Below are positions 1 to 10,313 of a stretch of 64,000 nucleotides of DNA, piece after piece. The translations under genes and the position numbers were made by a program. Where the stretch lies: the NCBI RefSeq assembly GCF_003672135.1, contig NC_039518.1, positions 1,054,001 through 1,118,000 of the forward strand, read 5' to 3'. The stretch is from Ooceraea biroi. Lineage: Eukaryota > Arthropoda > Insecta > Hymenoptera > Formicidae. The first letter of the stretch is position 1. Each line of letters opens with the position of its first letter. The notes under the pieces were generated by a model. The model saw nothing but the letters and a program-made list of their open reading frames with translations. It was not told the DNA's origin and did not search any database.

Positions 1-431
1 TGTCAGTCTCGACTATCTTTCCAGATCTTACAGCTCGGCCAGCCTGACATTACATTCGTCCCCGAATGTCTCCAAATCGTCGGTTCACTCCACTTGAGTC
101 CCCCCAACCTCCATTTTTGGTTCACTCTTCTGAGTCCCTCCCAACATCCATTTTTGGTTCACTCTTCTGAGTCCCTCCCAACATCCATTTTTGGTTCACT
201 CTTCTGAGTCCCTCCCAACCTCCATGTTGGTTCACTCCTCTGAGTCCTTCCCAATCTCCATGCTGGTTCACTCCTCTGAGTCCTTCCCAATCCTCCATGT
301 TCAGGCTTCACTACCGGCCAGCTGCTTCTCAACTCCCTCCTCTCCGAGGGGTAGCGGATGACTACTCTCAACTGTCTTCGAGGGGTAGCGAATTTTATCC
401 CACTTCTGAATTGTAAGAGGCGAAAAATAAC

Positions 432-518
432 TAGGAGACTGCCTTAGATTTGAACTCGAACTCTTCGGGATCCCTGGTTCACATGCCTAGGTCTTAGGCT
501 GTACGGCCAATACTCCTA
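432..518 (-). repeat. tRNA-like module (SINE head), left arm unit 1
   Basis: On the minus strand this 87-nt block opens with TAGGAG and closes with CTCCTA, like an acceptor stem. It has TGGCCGTACAGCCTAAGAC, close to the D-arm and A box of class II tRNAs (Leu/Ser). The T-arm region matches the B-box pattern only loosely here; the best-preserved B box is in the right arm. A clean anticodon arm is not seen (a 9-nt loop at best), so this is a tRNA-derived relic and not a tRNA gene. Confidence 0.4.
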
Positions 519-991
519 CTGTTGTGATCAACTTGTTTTCATTCCGATCCTCTATACGACCTGTCAGTCTCGACTATCTTTCCAGATCTTACAGCTCGGC
601 CAGCCTGACATTACATTCGTCCCCGAATGTCTCCAAATCGTCGGTTCACTCCACTTGAGTCCCTCCCAACCTCCATTTTTGGTTCACTCTTCTGAGTCCC
701 TCCCAACATCCATTTTTGGTTCACTCTTCTGAGTCCCTCCCAACCTCCATGTTGGTTCACTCCTCCGAGTCCTTCCCAATCTCCATGTCGGTTCACTCCT
801 CTGAGTCCTTCCCAATCTCCATGTTGGTTCACTCCTCTGAGTCCTTTCCAATCTCCATGTTCAGGCTTCACTACCGGCCAGCTGCTTCTCAACTCCCTCC
901 TCTCCGAGGGGTAGCGGATGACTACTCTCAACTGTCTTCGAGGGGTAGCGAATTTTATCCCACTTCTGAATTGTAAGAGGCGAAAAATAAC

Positions 992-1078
992 TAGGAGACT
1001 GCCTTAGATTTGAACTCGAAATCTCCGGGATCCCTGGTTCACACGCCTAGGTCTTAGGCTGTACGGCCAATACTCCTA
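992..1078 (-). repeat. tRNA-like module (SINE head), left arm unit 2
   Basis: Second 87-nt copy, identical in layout to 432-518, with TAGGAG/CTCCTA ends on the minus strand and the same A-box-like block. Point changes beside the B-box position (GAAATCTCC here versus GAACTCTTC in unit 1, plus-strand reading) show the units drifting apart. Confidence 0.4.
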
Positions 1079-1314
1079 CTGTTGTGATCAACTTGTTTTC
1101 ATTCCGATCCTCTATACGACCTGTCAGTCTCGACTATCTTTCCAGATCTTACAATATGGACGGAGCCAATGCTACGAACTTAGGCAAGGGGGGTTATGAG
1201 ATTTGCGGTAAGGAGAGGCTGCTGGCAAATCGGGCGAGTTCGGCTGTTCTCGACATCGCCCGAATGATACTCGATAATGTTTTATAAAGTTGTGATACTG
1301 AAATTACATGTACG

Positions 1315-1418
1315 ATGAGTTATTGTGTTGTGTCGGAATGTAGCAATCGCATTAATGCAAAAAGGAAAAATTGGCAACAACTTATGAAAGAAAATGATCC
1401 GAAAATTTCTTTTCATCT
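1315..1418 (+). pseudogene. THAP-like first exon, P-element relic (left arm, sense copy)
   Basis: An ATG opens a 34-codon frame beginning MSYCVVSECSNR and ending KISFHL, directly followed by a consensus donor GTAAGT. The C-x4-C spacing and the ISFH turn before an exon break match the N-terminal half of a THAP zinc finger (C2CH), the DNA-binding domain of P-element-type transposases. The second half of the finger and the catalytic region are absent, so it cannot make a working transposase. Identification as THAP rests on pattern only. Confidence 0.6.
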
Positions 1419-1726
1419 GTAAGTAAAATACATGCAATTGTAGGTTATACACAATGCCGGTAAAACGTTTCAGATATTGTTATGTGTTTATTATTACATT
1501 CATATGAATAATTGTTCGATAACAGTTTTTCATTTATAGTTTTTATTAATAAAAACTATAAAGGAAAAACTGTTATCGAACAATTGGTCATATGAATATA
1601 ATAATAAACAAGCCAAAATTCTTTCTTAACACAATAATAATAAATTTAAATAATAATAAACACATAACAATATCTGAAACGTTTTACCGGCATTGTGTAT
1701 AACCTACAATTGTATGCTTTACTTAC

Positions 1727-1833
1727 AGATGAAAAGAAATTTTCGGACCATTATTTTCTTTCATACGTTATTGCCAATTTTTCCTTTTTGCATTAATGCG
1801 ATTGCTACATTCCGACACAACACAATAACTCAT
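1727..1833 (-). pseudogene. THAP-like first exon, inverted copy (left arm)
   Basis: Minus-strand copy of the exon at 1315-1418, facing it across the central palindrome. It begins with the same MSYCVVSECSNR and ends ISFHL before a GTAAGT donor, but has an in-frame TAA after KNWQ and an extra codon near the end. The two exons read toward each other, so the element is a hairpin with the 5' end of a transposase gene in both arms. Confidence 0.55.
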
Positions 1834-1975
1834 CGTACATATATATCACTAGCGGAACCGAACATACCCGAACAGCCGAAGTTACACGAAGTGCCAGTGC
1901 TCTCCCCTTACCGCTAATCTCAGCTTCCCCTCGTAAAAGGCTCCGTCCGTATATTCCTATGTCAATGATTCCGAG

Positions 1976-3510
1976 AAACGAGCGCAGCGCGCGAGATAAC
2001 CGGGCGGTATCGCGCGCGGCATTATTGCGCGCCTTCGTTTAGAAACTCACGAATTTCATAATTATTGTATTATGTCGCAAGACGACGGTGCCCTATACCT
2101 GTTGTATGCCTCCCTCCCTCCCTCCCTCCCTCCGTCCGTCCGTCCGTCCGTCCGTCCGCTTGTCCGCCTTGCCCGCTTGCTCGACTCCTACCTTCGCGCG
2201 CGGGCGCGCTCGTGCCACCACTGGTGGGAGAGAAAGGTTAGGTTGAGGCGGGGATTGTGTAATCCGCTCGTTGAGCGAAGCCCCATCGTCTTCTTTTCTC
2301 CGAAGCTTTTACTTCTTTCGCGGCTTGCGCTGGCGATCGCGTGCGTGCTCGCTCGCGTCAGCGCGAATTCGCGACCGGTCGTTATGGGTCCCTTACGCTG
2401 CATTGCATAAGCGTTATTTCGTCGCGATAACGGCCCGGCGCGTATTAGCGTATCATTAATTGAAATGCCTGGCGGGCGACGAGCGCGACAGGTGCGCGCA
2501 TGCGCCATGGCGCGTGCGGCCGCAGCGCACCGCGCCACGGCGCGTCCGCCTTTTGAATTTCCACTCGACGATCCCATGGCCACTTAAATCGATTTTCGAC
2601 AGCTTGCAATTAAAATTGTGTAATTAGTTTTCAAAGCGATCCCATTGCAAGTTTCGTGTCTCGATTTCTGACATTTCTCTCTCGCCACACACGCACACGA
2701 ACATGCACAGAGATATATGGCGCGCGTGAGCATTCAATAAGATACATGAAAAAGTGAAACAATTTCCGACTACGAAGTAAAAGTGCATTCGTCGTGTACT
2801 CACTCGCGACCGTGCAGTCACCGGTCTCTTTGTTCGCGCGGTATATTTCCGACGGATCTTTCCCGTCGGCGACGCCGGGGAGCACATGCCTCTTTTTTCG
2901 CGCTCTTTCGCAATATATGCGCTTGGGACGGCTTCGCTGACGCCGCGTCGTGCGTGCGTGTCGCGGCTAAGTATGTATATGTACGTGTGTCACGGGGGGA
3001 TCGAGGAGCCGCGCGATTGGCCCGACCGTGGGCAAGCGCGGTCACGTGGCCGTGCGTTAATTTCTATGGGGAGAATCTGACACACTCGCACACGCACGCC
3101 GGGCCCGTGGACCAGATTCGCCGCGAGTTTCCTTTTCTTTTCGACGCGTGCACGCACGAGCGTCTGTAACCTTCTCGCCGGCGCGGGCGCTCCAAAATGG
3201 CTTATCAGCCTAGGTGCGAACCGGATGTAGATCGCATTCTTCGGAAGGTTCACGCAGCGCGCACCGCGTCTATGTCCCGCTCGGAGCGCGGCCGCGCTCG
3301 AATCGAACGTTCGACGCAAACGGTCTGCGAATACCCGAATGAACGGTGTAAATAGTCCGCGATATTCCGTCGCCGATGTTATCTGTTACGTGTGCGTAAT
3401 TAGAGCGAGAGATGAAGCCCAATAGAGCGGATAACTATAACGAGATATTGTTTTACCGTACATTATTGCGCTCCAGTTTAAAAACCTTCGCCTTTACGCG
3501 AGATTGCACT
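1976..3510. other. GC-rich unique DNA, left arm
   Basis: No recognisable gene. GC-rich DNA with many CpG and a CCTC/GTCC microsatellite at 2109-2160. Several ORFs of 60-130 codons overlap on both strands with low-complexity Arg/Ala/Ser-rich translations, as expected by chance in GC-rich DNA. It looks like host regulatory or intronic sequence carried in the duplication. It recurs at about 34260-35845. Confidence 0.5.
2109..2160. repeat. CCTC/GTCC microsatellite
   Basis: Tetranucleotide run of CCTC followed by GTCC. The mirror copy at about 35630-35712 is longer and has a mixed GGAC/GGAG order, one of the clear length differences between the arms. Confidence 0.85.
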
Positions 3511-3777
3511 GAAAAAAAATCTGGTTGCATTAATTAGAAATCTGGTAGGTTCAACCAGTTTGTCTGTTGGAAAATGGACGAATCAGAATTCCTTTAGGAA
3601 TTACCAGATGAGCGTGATTAATTCCTTCCTGTTAAATTTACCAGATTTTCTTGATAATAATACTAAATGTATTTGGTTCAATTAACATGACTGTTTAGTG
3701 AAAAGAAACGTTTTTCTGTTTCTTTACCGTGAGTTTTCTTGGATTACTGTAAATGAAATATCATGTTGATATTTATA

Positions 3778-4053
3778 CAGGATGTCCCGTAATAATCGCC
3801 TAACCTCTCGCATGCCAATAGAGCAGATCGAGATGAGCAGAAAAGTCCCATATCATTTTGCGATATTCGCAATAATAATCGAAATATTGCATATTAAAGT
3901 CAAGCGAATCCAGAGCGCGCGAGGCAAGTGCCGAGCCGCTCGAGGTATAGGATTATTATTGCAAATATCGCAAAATGGTATGGGACTTTTCTCTTCATCT
4001 CGATCTGCTCTATTGGCATACGAGAGGTTAGGCGATTATTACGGGACACCCTG
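3778..4053. mobile_element. TA-flanked foldback MITE (CAGGRTGTCCCG ends), left arm
   Basis: A 276-bp element with ends CAGGATGTCCCGTAATAAT and ATTATTACGGGACACCCTG, flanked by TA on both sides. The arms pair over more than 100 bp around a GC-rich centre. No transposase coding. The TA target and CAGGGTG-type end fit a Tc1/mariner-mobilised MITE. The flanking 3510-4480 DNA has loosely repeated AATCTGGTT/AACCAGA and ACTAGAAA motifs that may be an older element. Confidence 0.8.
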
Positions 4054-4502
4054 TATAAAAAAATATAAGAAGAGAACACGTTTTTTCATCCGCCATCACT
4101 TCACTAGCCATTGCACTGACTAATTTCATTTCACTACAGGAGGAAAACGTGCCGTCCGTGCCGATACGTTTCCCGAACACGCATCAACACGCACGACACG
4201 AAACAATAGAATGCTGCTGGAGCGCCCTGCGATTAACCAGAATTCTGATTGCATCTTCGTTTGTTCTTATGTCTAGTGTAATATAACTAGACGTTTTATA
4301 GATCCAACTGGAAAATACTAACCAAATTCTTATAGTACAGTCTATCAAACGTTCTAGTTATAAAATATCCAGTCCTATCGTGATAACTAGAAATTCTTGG
4401 TGAGTTTAACCAAAATGCATTCTATCAGATACGTCTTGTTGATACATTCAAATCATTTTTCTCAATGTGGTTTTAGTACACGGATACGTATCGCGCGCGA
4501 CG

Positions 4503-6405
4503 TTTAGTGTAAATATAAAAAAATCAAGAGTATTTTTTATGCAAAAGTAATTATGCTCACCCGACGATTACACTTGGAAAATTGTTTGCATTTCGAAGAA
4601 CTTTGCTCCGCATTTTTGTTAACGCAATTTTTAGTGTAAATATAAAAAAATCAAGAGTATTTTTTATGCAAAAGTCATTATGCTCACACGACGATTACAC
4701 TTGGAAAATTGTTTGCATTTCGAAGAACTTTGCTCCGCATTTTTGTTAACGCAATTTTTAGTGTAATATAAAAAAATCAAGAGTATTTTTTATGCAAAAG
4801 TAATTATGCTCACACGACGATTACACTTGGAAAATTGTTTGCATTTCGAAGAACTTTGCTCCGCAGTTTTGTTAACGCAATTTTTAGTGTAAATATAAAA
4901 AAATCAAGAGTATTTTTTATGCAAAAGTCATTATGCTCACACGACGATTACACTTGGAAAATTGTTTGCATTTCGAAGAACTTTGCTCCGCATTTTTGTT
5001 AACGCAATTTTTAGTGTAATATAAAAAAATCAAGAGTATTTTTTATGCAAAAGTAATTATGCTCACACGACGATTACACTTGGAAAATTGTTTGCATTTC
5101 GAAGAACTTTGCTCCGCAGTTTTGTTAACGCAATTTTTAGTGTAAATATAAAAAAATCAAGAGTATTTTTTATGCAAAAGTAATTATGCTCACACGACGA
5201 TTACACTTGGAAAATTGTTTGCATTTCGAAGAACTTTGCTCCGCATTTTTGTTAACGCAATTTTTAGTGTAAATATAAAAAAATCAAGAGTATTTTTTAT
5301 GCAAAAGTAATTATGCTCACTCGACGATTACACTTGGAAAATTGTTTGCATTTCGAAGAACTTTGCTCCGCAGTTTTGTCAACGCAATTTTTAGTATAAA
5401 TATAAAAAAATCAAGAGTATTTTTTATGCAAAAGTAATTATGCTCACACGACGATTACACTTGGAAAATTGTTTGCATTTCGAAGAACTTTGCTCCGCAT
5501 TTTTGTTAACGCAATTTTTAGTGTAAATATAAAAAAATCAAGAGTATTTTTTATGCAAAAGTAATTATGCTCACTCGACGATTACACTTGGAAAATTGTT
5601 TGCATTTCGAAGAACTTTGCTCCGCAGTTTTGTTAACGCAATTTTTAGTATAAATATAAAAAAATCAAGAGTATTTTTTATGCAAAAGTAATTATGCTCA
5701 CCCGACGATTACACTTGGAAAATTGTTTGCATTTCGAAGAACTTTGCTCCGCATTTTTGTTAACGCAATTTTTAGTGTAAATATAAAAAAATCAAGAGTA
5801 TTTTTTATGCAAAAGTCATTATGCTCACACGACGATTACACTTGGAAAATTGTTTGCATTTCGAAGAACTTTGCTCCGCATTTTTGTTAACGCAATTTTT
5901 AGTGTAATATAAAAAAATCAAGAGTATTTTTTATGCAAAAGTAATTATGCTCACACGACGATTACACTTGGAAAATTGTTTGCATTTCGAAGAACTTTGC
6001 TCCGCAGTTTTGTTAACGCAATTTTTAGTGTAAATATAAAAAAATCAAGAGTATTTTTTATGCAAAAGTAATTATGCTCACACGACGATTACACTTGGAA
6101 AATTGTTTGCATTTCGAAGAACTTTGCTCCGCATTTTGTTAACGCAATTTTTAGTGTAAATATAAAAAATCAAGAGTATTTTTTATGCAAAAGTAATTAT
6201 GCTCACTCGACGATTACACTTGGAAAATTGTTTGCATTTCGAAGAACTTTGCTCCGCAGTTTTGTTAACGCAATTTTTAGTATAAATATAAAAAAATCAA
6301 GAGTATTTTTTATGCAAAAGTAATTATGCTCACACGACGATTACACTTGGAAAATTGTTTGCATTTCGAAGAACTTTGCTCCGCATTTTTGTTAACGCAA
6401 ATTTT
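4503..6405. repeat. 127-bp satellite, about 15 copies, left arm
   Basis: Head-to-tail units of about 126-127 bp, each with TTTTTAGTGTAAATATAAA, ATCAAGAGTATTTTTTATGC, CGACGATTACACTTGGAAAA and CTTTGCTCCGCA. Units differ by point changes such as GTGTAATAT versus GTGTAAATAT, CATTTTTG versus CAGTTTTG, and ACTCGACG versus ACACGACG, some of which alternate. No open frame runs through the array. Confidence 0.95.
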
Positions 6406-7268
6406 TACTTTGTACGGAAGGAAGGTCCGGCTAGCCAGCCGGTAATTTTGCGAAAATGAAACTTTTCCGGTAGGCGTGCGCTGCGAAGTTGCATAATAAA
6501 CGAGACTACGAGAATCGCGTGCGTCGTATTTCTCTAATAATGGTTGAGGATCAATGGGAGTGCGACTGCTTTGAATCTGTCTCGCATATCTTTGCGTGAC
6601 CAACAATTTAACATTTTGTTCGTCGTATCTGCCGTGCGCGGCAATAAGGTTGATCTCCAAGTTGGTTTTGCTTTTCGTCGTCGCAACTGACCGAGATTTG
6701 ATCGAATTATTCGGTAGTTACAATTATTGTGTTGGGGGGAAGAAGGGGAGGGGTAAAATAAATTAGTACGCATGATCGCACGCTGTTTCCCGCGCTTGTC
6801 AAGACTTCCGGATGCAAAAGAGGGGAGGAGTAACCGCGCGACACGGTCGTGGCGATCGTCGCTCGCCGAATGGACCGGCAGTGCCGACGTAAATTCCATC
6901 AGTGTCGCGGCCCGGCGTACGTTATTCGACGATCGGCCGATCGAATCGTACCGCGTATCGATACGTTAGGACCCGCCGCCCACGCAAATCCGTTGCCACC
7001 CACTCAGTGGCCACCGAGCGGCGAACGCGAATGGGAATCGTCGTCGAATCCCAAGCGCTGTATCGTCGCTTCTAACCCTTAACCAGTGGCGTAGTTCCGG
7101 GGCGGAAGGGAAAAATCGAATCGAGTCAGACACGGTCGGGGAGTAAAGCGACGAGACGATAGACGCAAATAGAGTAATCGATATTCGCTCGTTCAAAGTG
7201 GCAAAATTTATTCATTCCGATCACGTGAGAAAACGCGTGAAATGCTGTTGTAAATTAAGGATAAGAGT
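6406..7268. other. Unique DNA between satellite and TTAA element, left arm
   Basis: Moderately GC-rich single-copy-looking DNA, mirrored at 30513-31373. Overlapping ORFs of 65-121 codons exist on both strands, but none has a recognisable domain or codon pattern. No gene is called. Confidence 0.4.
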
Positions 7269-7272
7269 TTAA

Positions 7273-7979
7273 GGGGGGAGCCTGCTTTAGAACGCTGAAA
7301 ATAAGGTATATTTTACGAATTGGTTTTGGAGAAACTATACAGCGGATCATTATAAAACTTTGATGCATTTATTAGTACATGTTTAAAGATAAACAAAATT
7401 ATTTTTTGATTGGAATATATCGCTCGTAGAGGTCGTCCTGGAGAAATCTTAGTGCAGCCGCGTCGCCGGCATTGCAAATTGCTGAGCATTCTCCTGCCTC
7501 CAAATTTCGTCTAAACTGAAAAATTGAAATATGTTCTCGTTATTTATGAATGCCCATCGTCGATGAACCAAAGAGAGAAGAAAAAAGTTGAAAAGTGCCA
7601 AAATGGTGGAGCTTAGAACACAAAAGTACGATTTTTAGGCAAAGTTGTTGAACTTTTTCATGCAAAAGTAATTGTTTAACTTAATGTTTTTATGAATATT
7701 AAAGGTTCATCGACGATGGGAATTCATAAATAACAAGAAAATATTTCAATTTTTCAATTTGGATGAAATTTGGAGGCAGGAGAATGCTCACCAATTTACA
7801 ATAAGATGCCTCCAGGACGACCTCTACAGGCGATATATTCAAATCAAAAAATAATTTTTTTATCTTTAAACATGTACTAATAAATGCATCAAAGTTTTAT
7901 AATGATCCGCTGTATAGTTTCTCCAAAAACAATTCGTAAAATTATACCTTATTTTCAACGTTCTAAGCAGGCTCCCCCC
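7273..7979. mobile_element. TTAA-flanked foldback element, single-unit copy, left arm
   Basis: Ends GGGGGGAGCCTGCTTTAGAA and its inverse, bordered by TTAA at 7269-7272 and 7980-7983. TTAA targets are typical of piggyBac and Kolobok transposons. The interior is a long hairpin: CTCCTGCCTCCAAATT with GGAGGCAGGAG, and ATTCCCATCGTCGATGAAC with its complement. It is nonautonomous. The same family recurs at 11612, 29807, 48110, 49050 and 52937, where the hairpin is tandemly amplified in the largest copies. Confidence 0.85.
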
Positions 7980-7983
7980 TTAA

Positions 7984-8749
7984 AGCTTGCTGTCCGGCGC
8001 CCCTGTCGGAATTCCTCGGTTCTTCTTTCGCAGTCCCTCTTTCGCGCCCGCATAACACCCGCCAGTTTGCATATCTCTATTGTGGACGAAGAGTATTTGT
8101 CCAATTCGATGCAGTAGTTTTGATATTTTTACTCAAAATCTAACTAAGCTCGCGCTGCATGCGGGAGCTCCCGGCAACCGGCTGCTCAAAGTGCTATTAT
8201 TATTAGCCCTCAAACACGCTATTTTGTCGAGAAACATTAAATTACAAATTTGAGAAAGGACAAATTTTCAAAAGATCCCATTGGTATTTTATGTCGTTAG
8301 GAATTGTTTGAGTTTTCGTCAAAATGAATCATTGCGATCAGTTGCTCCGGCAAAATCGGTCTTTACGAATTCAAAATGGTGGACGCGCCAGAACGGAATT
8401 TTTTCGTACGAAACTTTCGAGCTCGCGTTTCGCAATTGATCTCCTTGTCGTTTTTGCGACGTGCGCGCCCCATTTACGTTCGAATTGGAGTATAAAGAGG
8501 CAATTTGTCACTTTTAGGGCACGCGGTGGCTGACGCGTATGATTGCCACGCTCGAAAGCAAGAGCGTTGCAGAAGGTTGAAAGGGAAGCAAGAACGTTGC
8601 ACGCACGTGCGCAGGCGTGATCCGCGTGCTAAGCTGCGCGCGTGTGCGAGGTGTACTGCCTCGCAAATACGGCTCGCGAATTGGGTTATTTCGAAAGCGC
8701 GTGTAAACATTGGAACAGCACGAGGAGGCATTGCAGTATCAATAAGAAC
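7984..8749. other. Unique DNA at the inner end of the left arm
   Basis: No gene recognised. The arm identity stops at 8679. The remaining 70 bp (8680-8749) have no counterpart in the right arm and end in the ATAAGAAC duplication of the next element. ORFs here are short and not domain-bearing. Confidence 0.4.
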
Positions 8750-10305
8750 CATTGACATTAGAATACATAGACGGAGCCTTCTCAGAGGGGAAGCTGATAA
8801 ATGCGGTAAGGGGGGTAGTGCATGAACTTCGGGTAATTCCGTGGTTAGCGGTTCGGTTATGTTCGGCGTTGCATGACAATTCCATCGACGTCAGCAATTC
8901 GCAATGAGATTTTTATGGAAATGTTTGAAGAACATTTATTTTTGACAAATCGCGAACGCTATTTTAATAATTTTATATATATGTATTAAATAATAAATGG
9001 AAATAAAAGTGTTTTTTTGCTTTATGAAGCTAAACCGTATGTAGAATGTGTACAAATTTGCAAAAAGAGAAACACTTTGAAAGGTAAATAGAGTTGAGAA
9101 CTCTTGATCTAAATACGCATATACAGGGTGGCCCATTTTAATTTATACAGTCGATTTTTTAAAAAACTAAAAGAGATACGAAAAAATGTTTCAGACAGAC
9201 ATGTCACGATGTCGAGGGATACATAAGATGATACCATTGGTTTGACCTTGAATAGTCGTTTGAAGGTCACGCGAAGATCACCTTCAATTTCTTAAATTGA
9301 AACCCCAACTTTTTATTGCAGATTCTTATTCTTCATCGAAAAGTAAGTAACTTTTGTCTGAAACGTTTTTCCGAAAAATGTCATCTTATGTCCTTAAAAT
9401 GATCTTCAAGATGAGTTTTGAGGACATTTTAAGGACATAAGATGACATTTTTCGGAAAAATGTTTCAGACAAAAGTTACTTACTTTTCGATGGAGAATAA
9501 GAATCTGCAATAAAAAGTTGGGGTTTCAATTTAAGAAATTGAAGGTGATCTTCGCGTGACCTTCAAACGACTATTCAAGATCAAACCAATGGTATCATCT
9601 TATGTCCCCCTCGAAATCGTGACATGTCTGTCTGAAATATTTTTTCGTATCTCTTTTAGTTTTTTAAAAAATCGACTGTATAAATTAAAATGGGCCACCC
9701 TGTATATATAAAGAAATTCAATAGAATATAAAATACAATATAGAACACACATACTTGTAAATTTATTTATTTATTATTTTTATTATTTTACAACTGTAAA
9801 TATAACTATATAATAAAATAATTGGCGTCATACCTGTTTCATTATTATTTGATAATAATGTAAATCAAGTCAACAAACCATTTAGTTCGCTTTACTTACT
9901 CAATAAAATTACATATAATTTCTTATTAACATAACTATAACCTAATCTAGGTTTCAAATAATTTACTTACAAGTGGAATGAAAACTTTCTGTTTGCAGCT
10001 TTTTCTTTTTCTAATTGTTCAGAATTTTTATTATTTATACGATTATTGCAGCCAAATACACAAAACTCAAGTCACTGATAGAAATCCAAAAGGTCATAAT
10101 CACTTCAGATATCAATACAATAAGCACAAGCACAACATGTGAGCAGGAGCTCCGTCAACTGAACCATTAGCCGAACGTTAGCCGAACGTAACCGAATTCG
10201 ACCGAAGTTCATGCAGTTCCCCCAGTTCCCCCTTACCGCGAATATCAGGCTCCCCCTCACCTTCTACGATAGCTAAGGCTCCGTCTATGTATTCTAATGT
10301 CAATG
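8750..10305. mobile_element. Nonautonomous P-like element with 8-bp duplication
   Basis: A 1556-bp element whose ends are CATTGACATTAGAATACATA and its inverse, flanked by perfect ATAAGAAC copies at 8742-8749 and 10306-10313. The subterminal GACGGAGCC, CGGTAAGGGG and GTTCGG-type blocks match the P-like element of the arms, so both belong to one family. The interior is AT-rich, has no THAP exon and contains a nested TA-flanked MITE (9124-9702). Confidence 0.85.
9124..9702. mobile_element. TA-flanked foldback MITE, CAGGGTGGCCC family, copy 1
   Basis: A 579-bp near-perfect palindrome with ends CAGGGTGGCCCATTTTAATT and its inverse, TA on both sides, nested in the P-like element. The two arms run nearly to the centre, around AAATGATCTTCAAGATGAG. 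The same family is at 45264-45839 and 56565-57150. There is no coding capacity; the ends suggest mobilisation by a Tc1/mariner relative. Confidence 0.88.
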
Positions 10306-10313
10306 ATAAGAAC

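Larger units (their letters stand above)
1..1153. repeat. SINE-like satellite inside the P-like element, left arm
   Basis: Two units spaced 560 bp apart are visible. Each has a tRNA-like 87-nt module, a run of 36-bp minisatellite repeats (GGTTCACTC...GAGTCC...CCAA...CCAT) and a conserved spacer ending near a cytosine-rich boundary. The block is bounded by CTTACAA/TTGTAAG-type junctions that interrupt the element's terminal repeat. The 36-bp minisatellite stays open in one frame and would encode a 12-residue repeat with the core VHSSES, but there is no sign that it is translated. Confidence 0.75.
1..1967 (-). mobile_element. P-superfamily element, left-arm copy, cut by window start
   Basis: The inner end reads, in reverse complement, CATTGACATAGGAATATACG and is bordered by ATTCCGAG (1968-1975). 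That is the reverse complement of the CTCGGAAT duplication flanking the complete copy at 35854-38960. The element holds a THAP-like first exon in both orientations (1315-1418 plus, 1727-1833 minus) around a central palindrome near 1500-1610, then a subterminal GGCTCCGTCC block and a SINE-like satellite running to the window edge. The 8-bp duplication and CA-start terminus fit the P superfamily. It is nonautonomous: only the first exon of a transposase-like gene is present. Confidence 0.8.
1..8679. repeat. Left arm of a long inverted repeat
   Basis: This stretch matches the reverse complement of 29115-37782 almost base for base, in the same order: GC-rich unique DNA, TTAA element, 127-bp satellite, foldback MITE, GC-rich unique DNA, P-like element. 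Paired coordinates sum to about 37783-37821 throughout, so only small indels separate the arms. Identity ends on the inner side at 8679 (GGCTCGCGA, then ATTGGG here but TGTCGT in the other arm). The outer end lies beyond the window. Visible differences are a longer GTCC/CCTC microsatellite in the right arm, a point difference at 2700, single-base homopolymer changes and different satellite variants. Confidence 0.93.

Noticed and set aside
2072..3319. Overlapping ORFs of 84-131 codons in GC-rich arm DNA
   Set aside because: Open on both strands at once, low-complexity Arg/Ala/Ser-rich, no domains; expected in stop-poor GC-rich DNA.
4503..6405. CRISPR-like regular array
   Set aside because: Units are contiguous 127-bp repeats without unique spacers, in eukaryotic DNA; a satellite.
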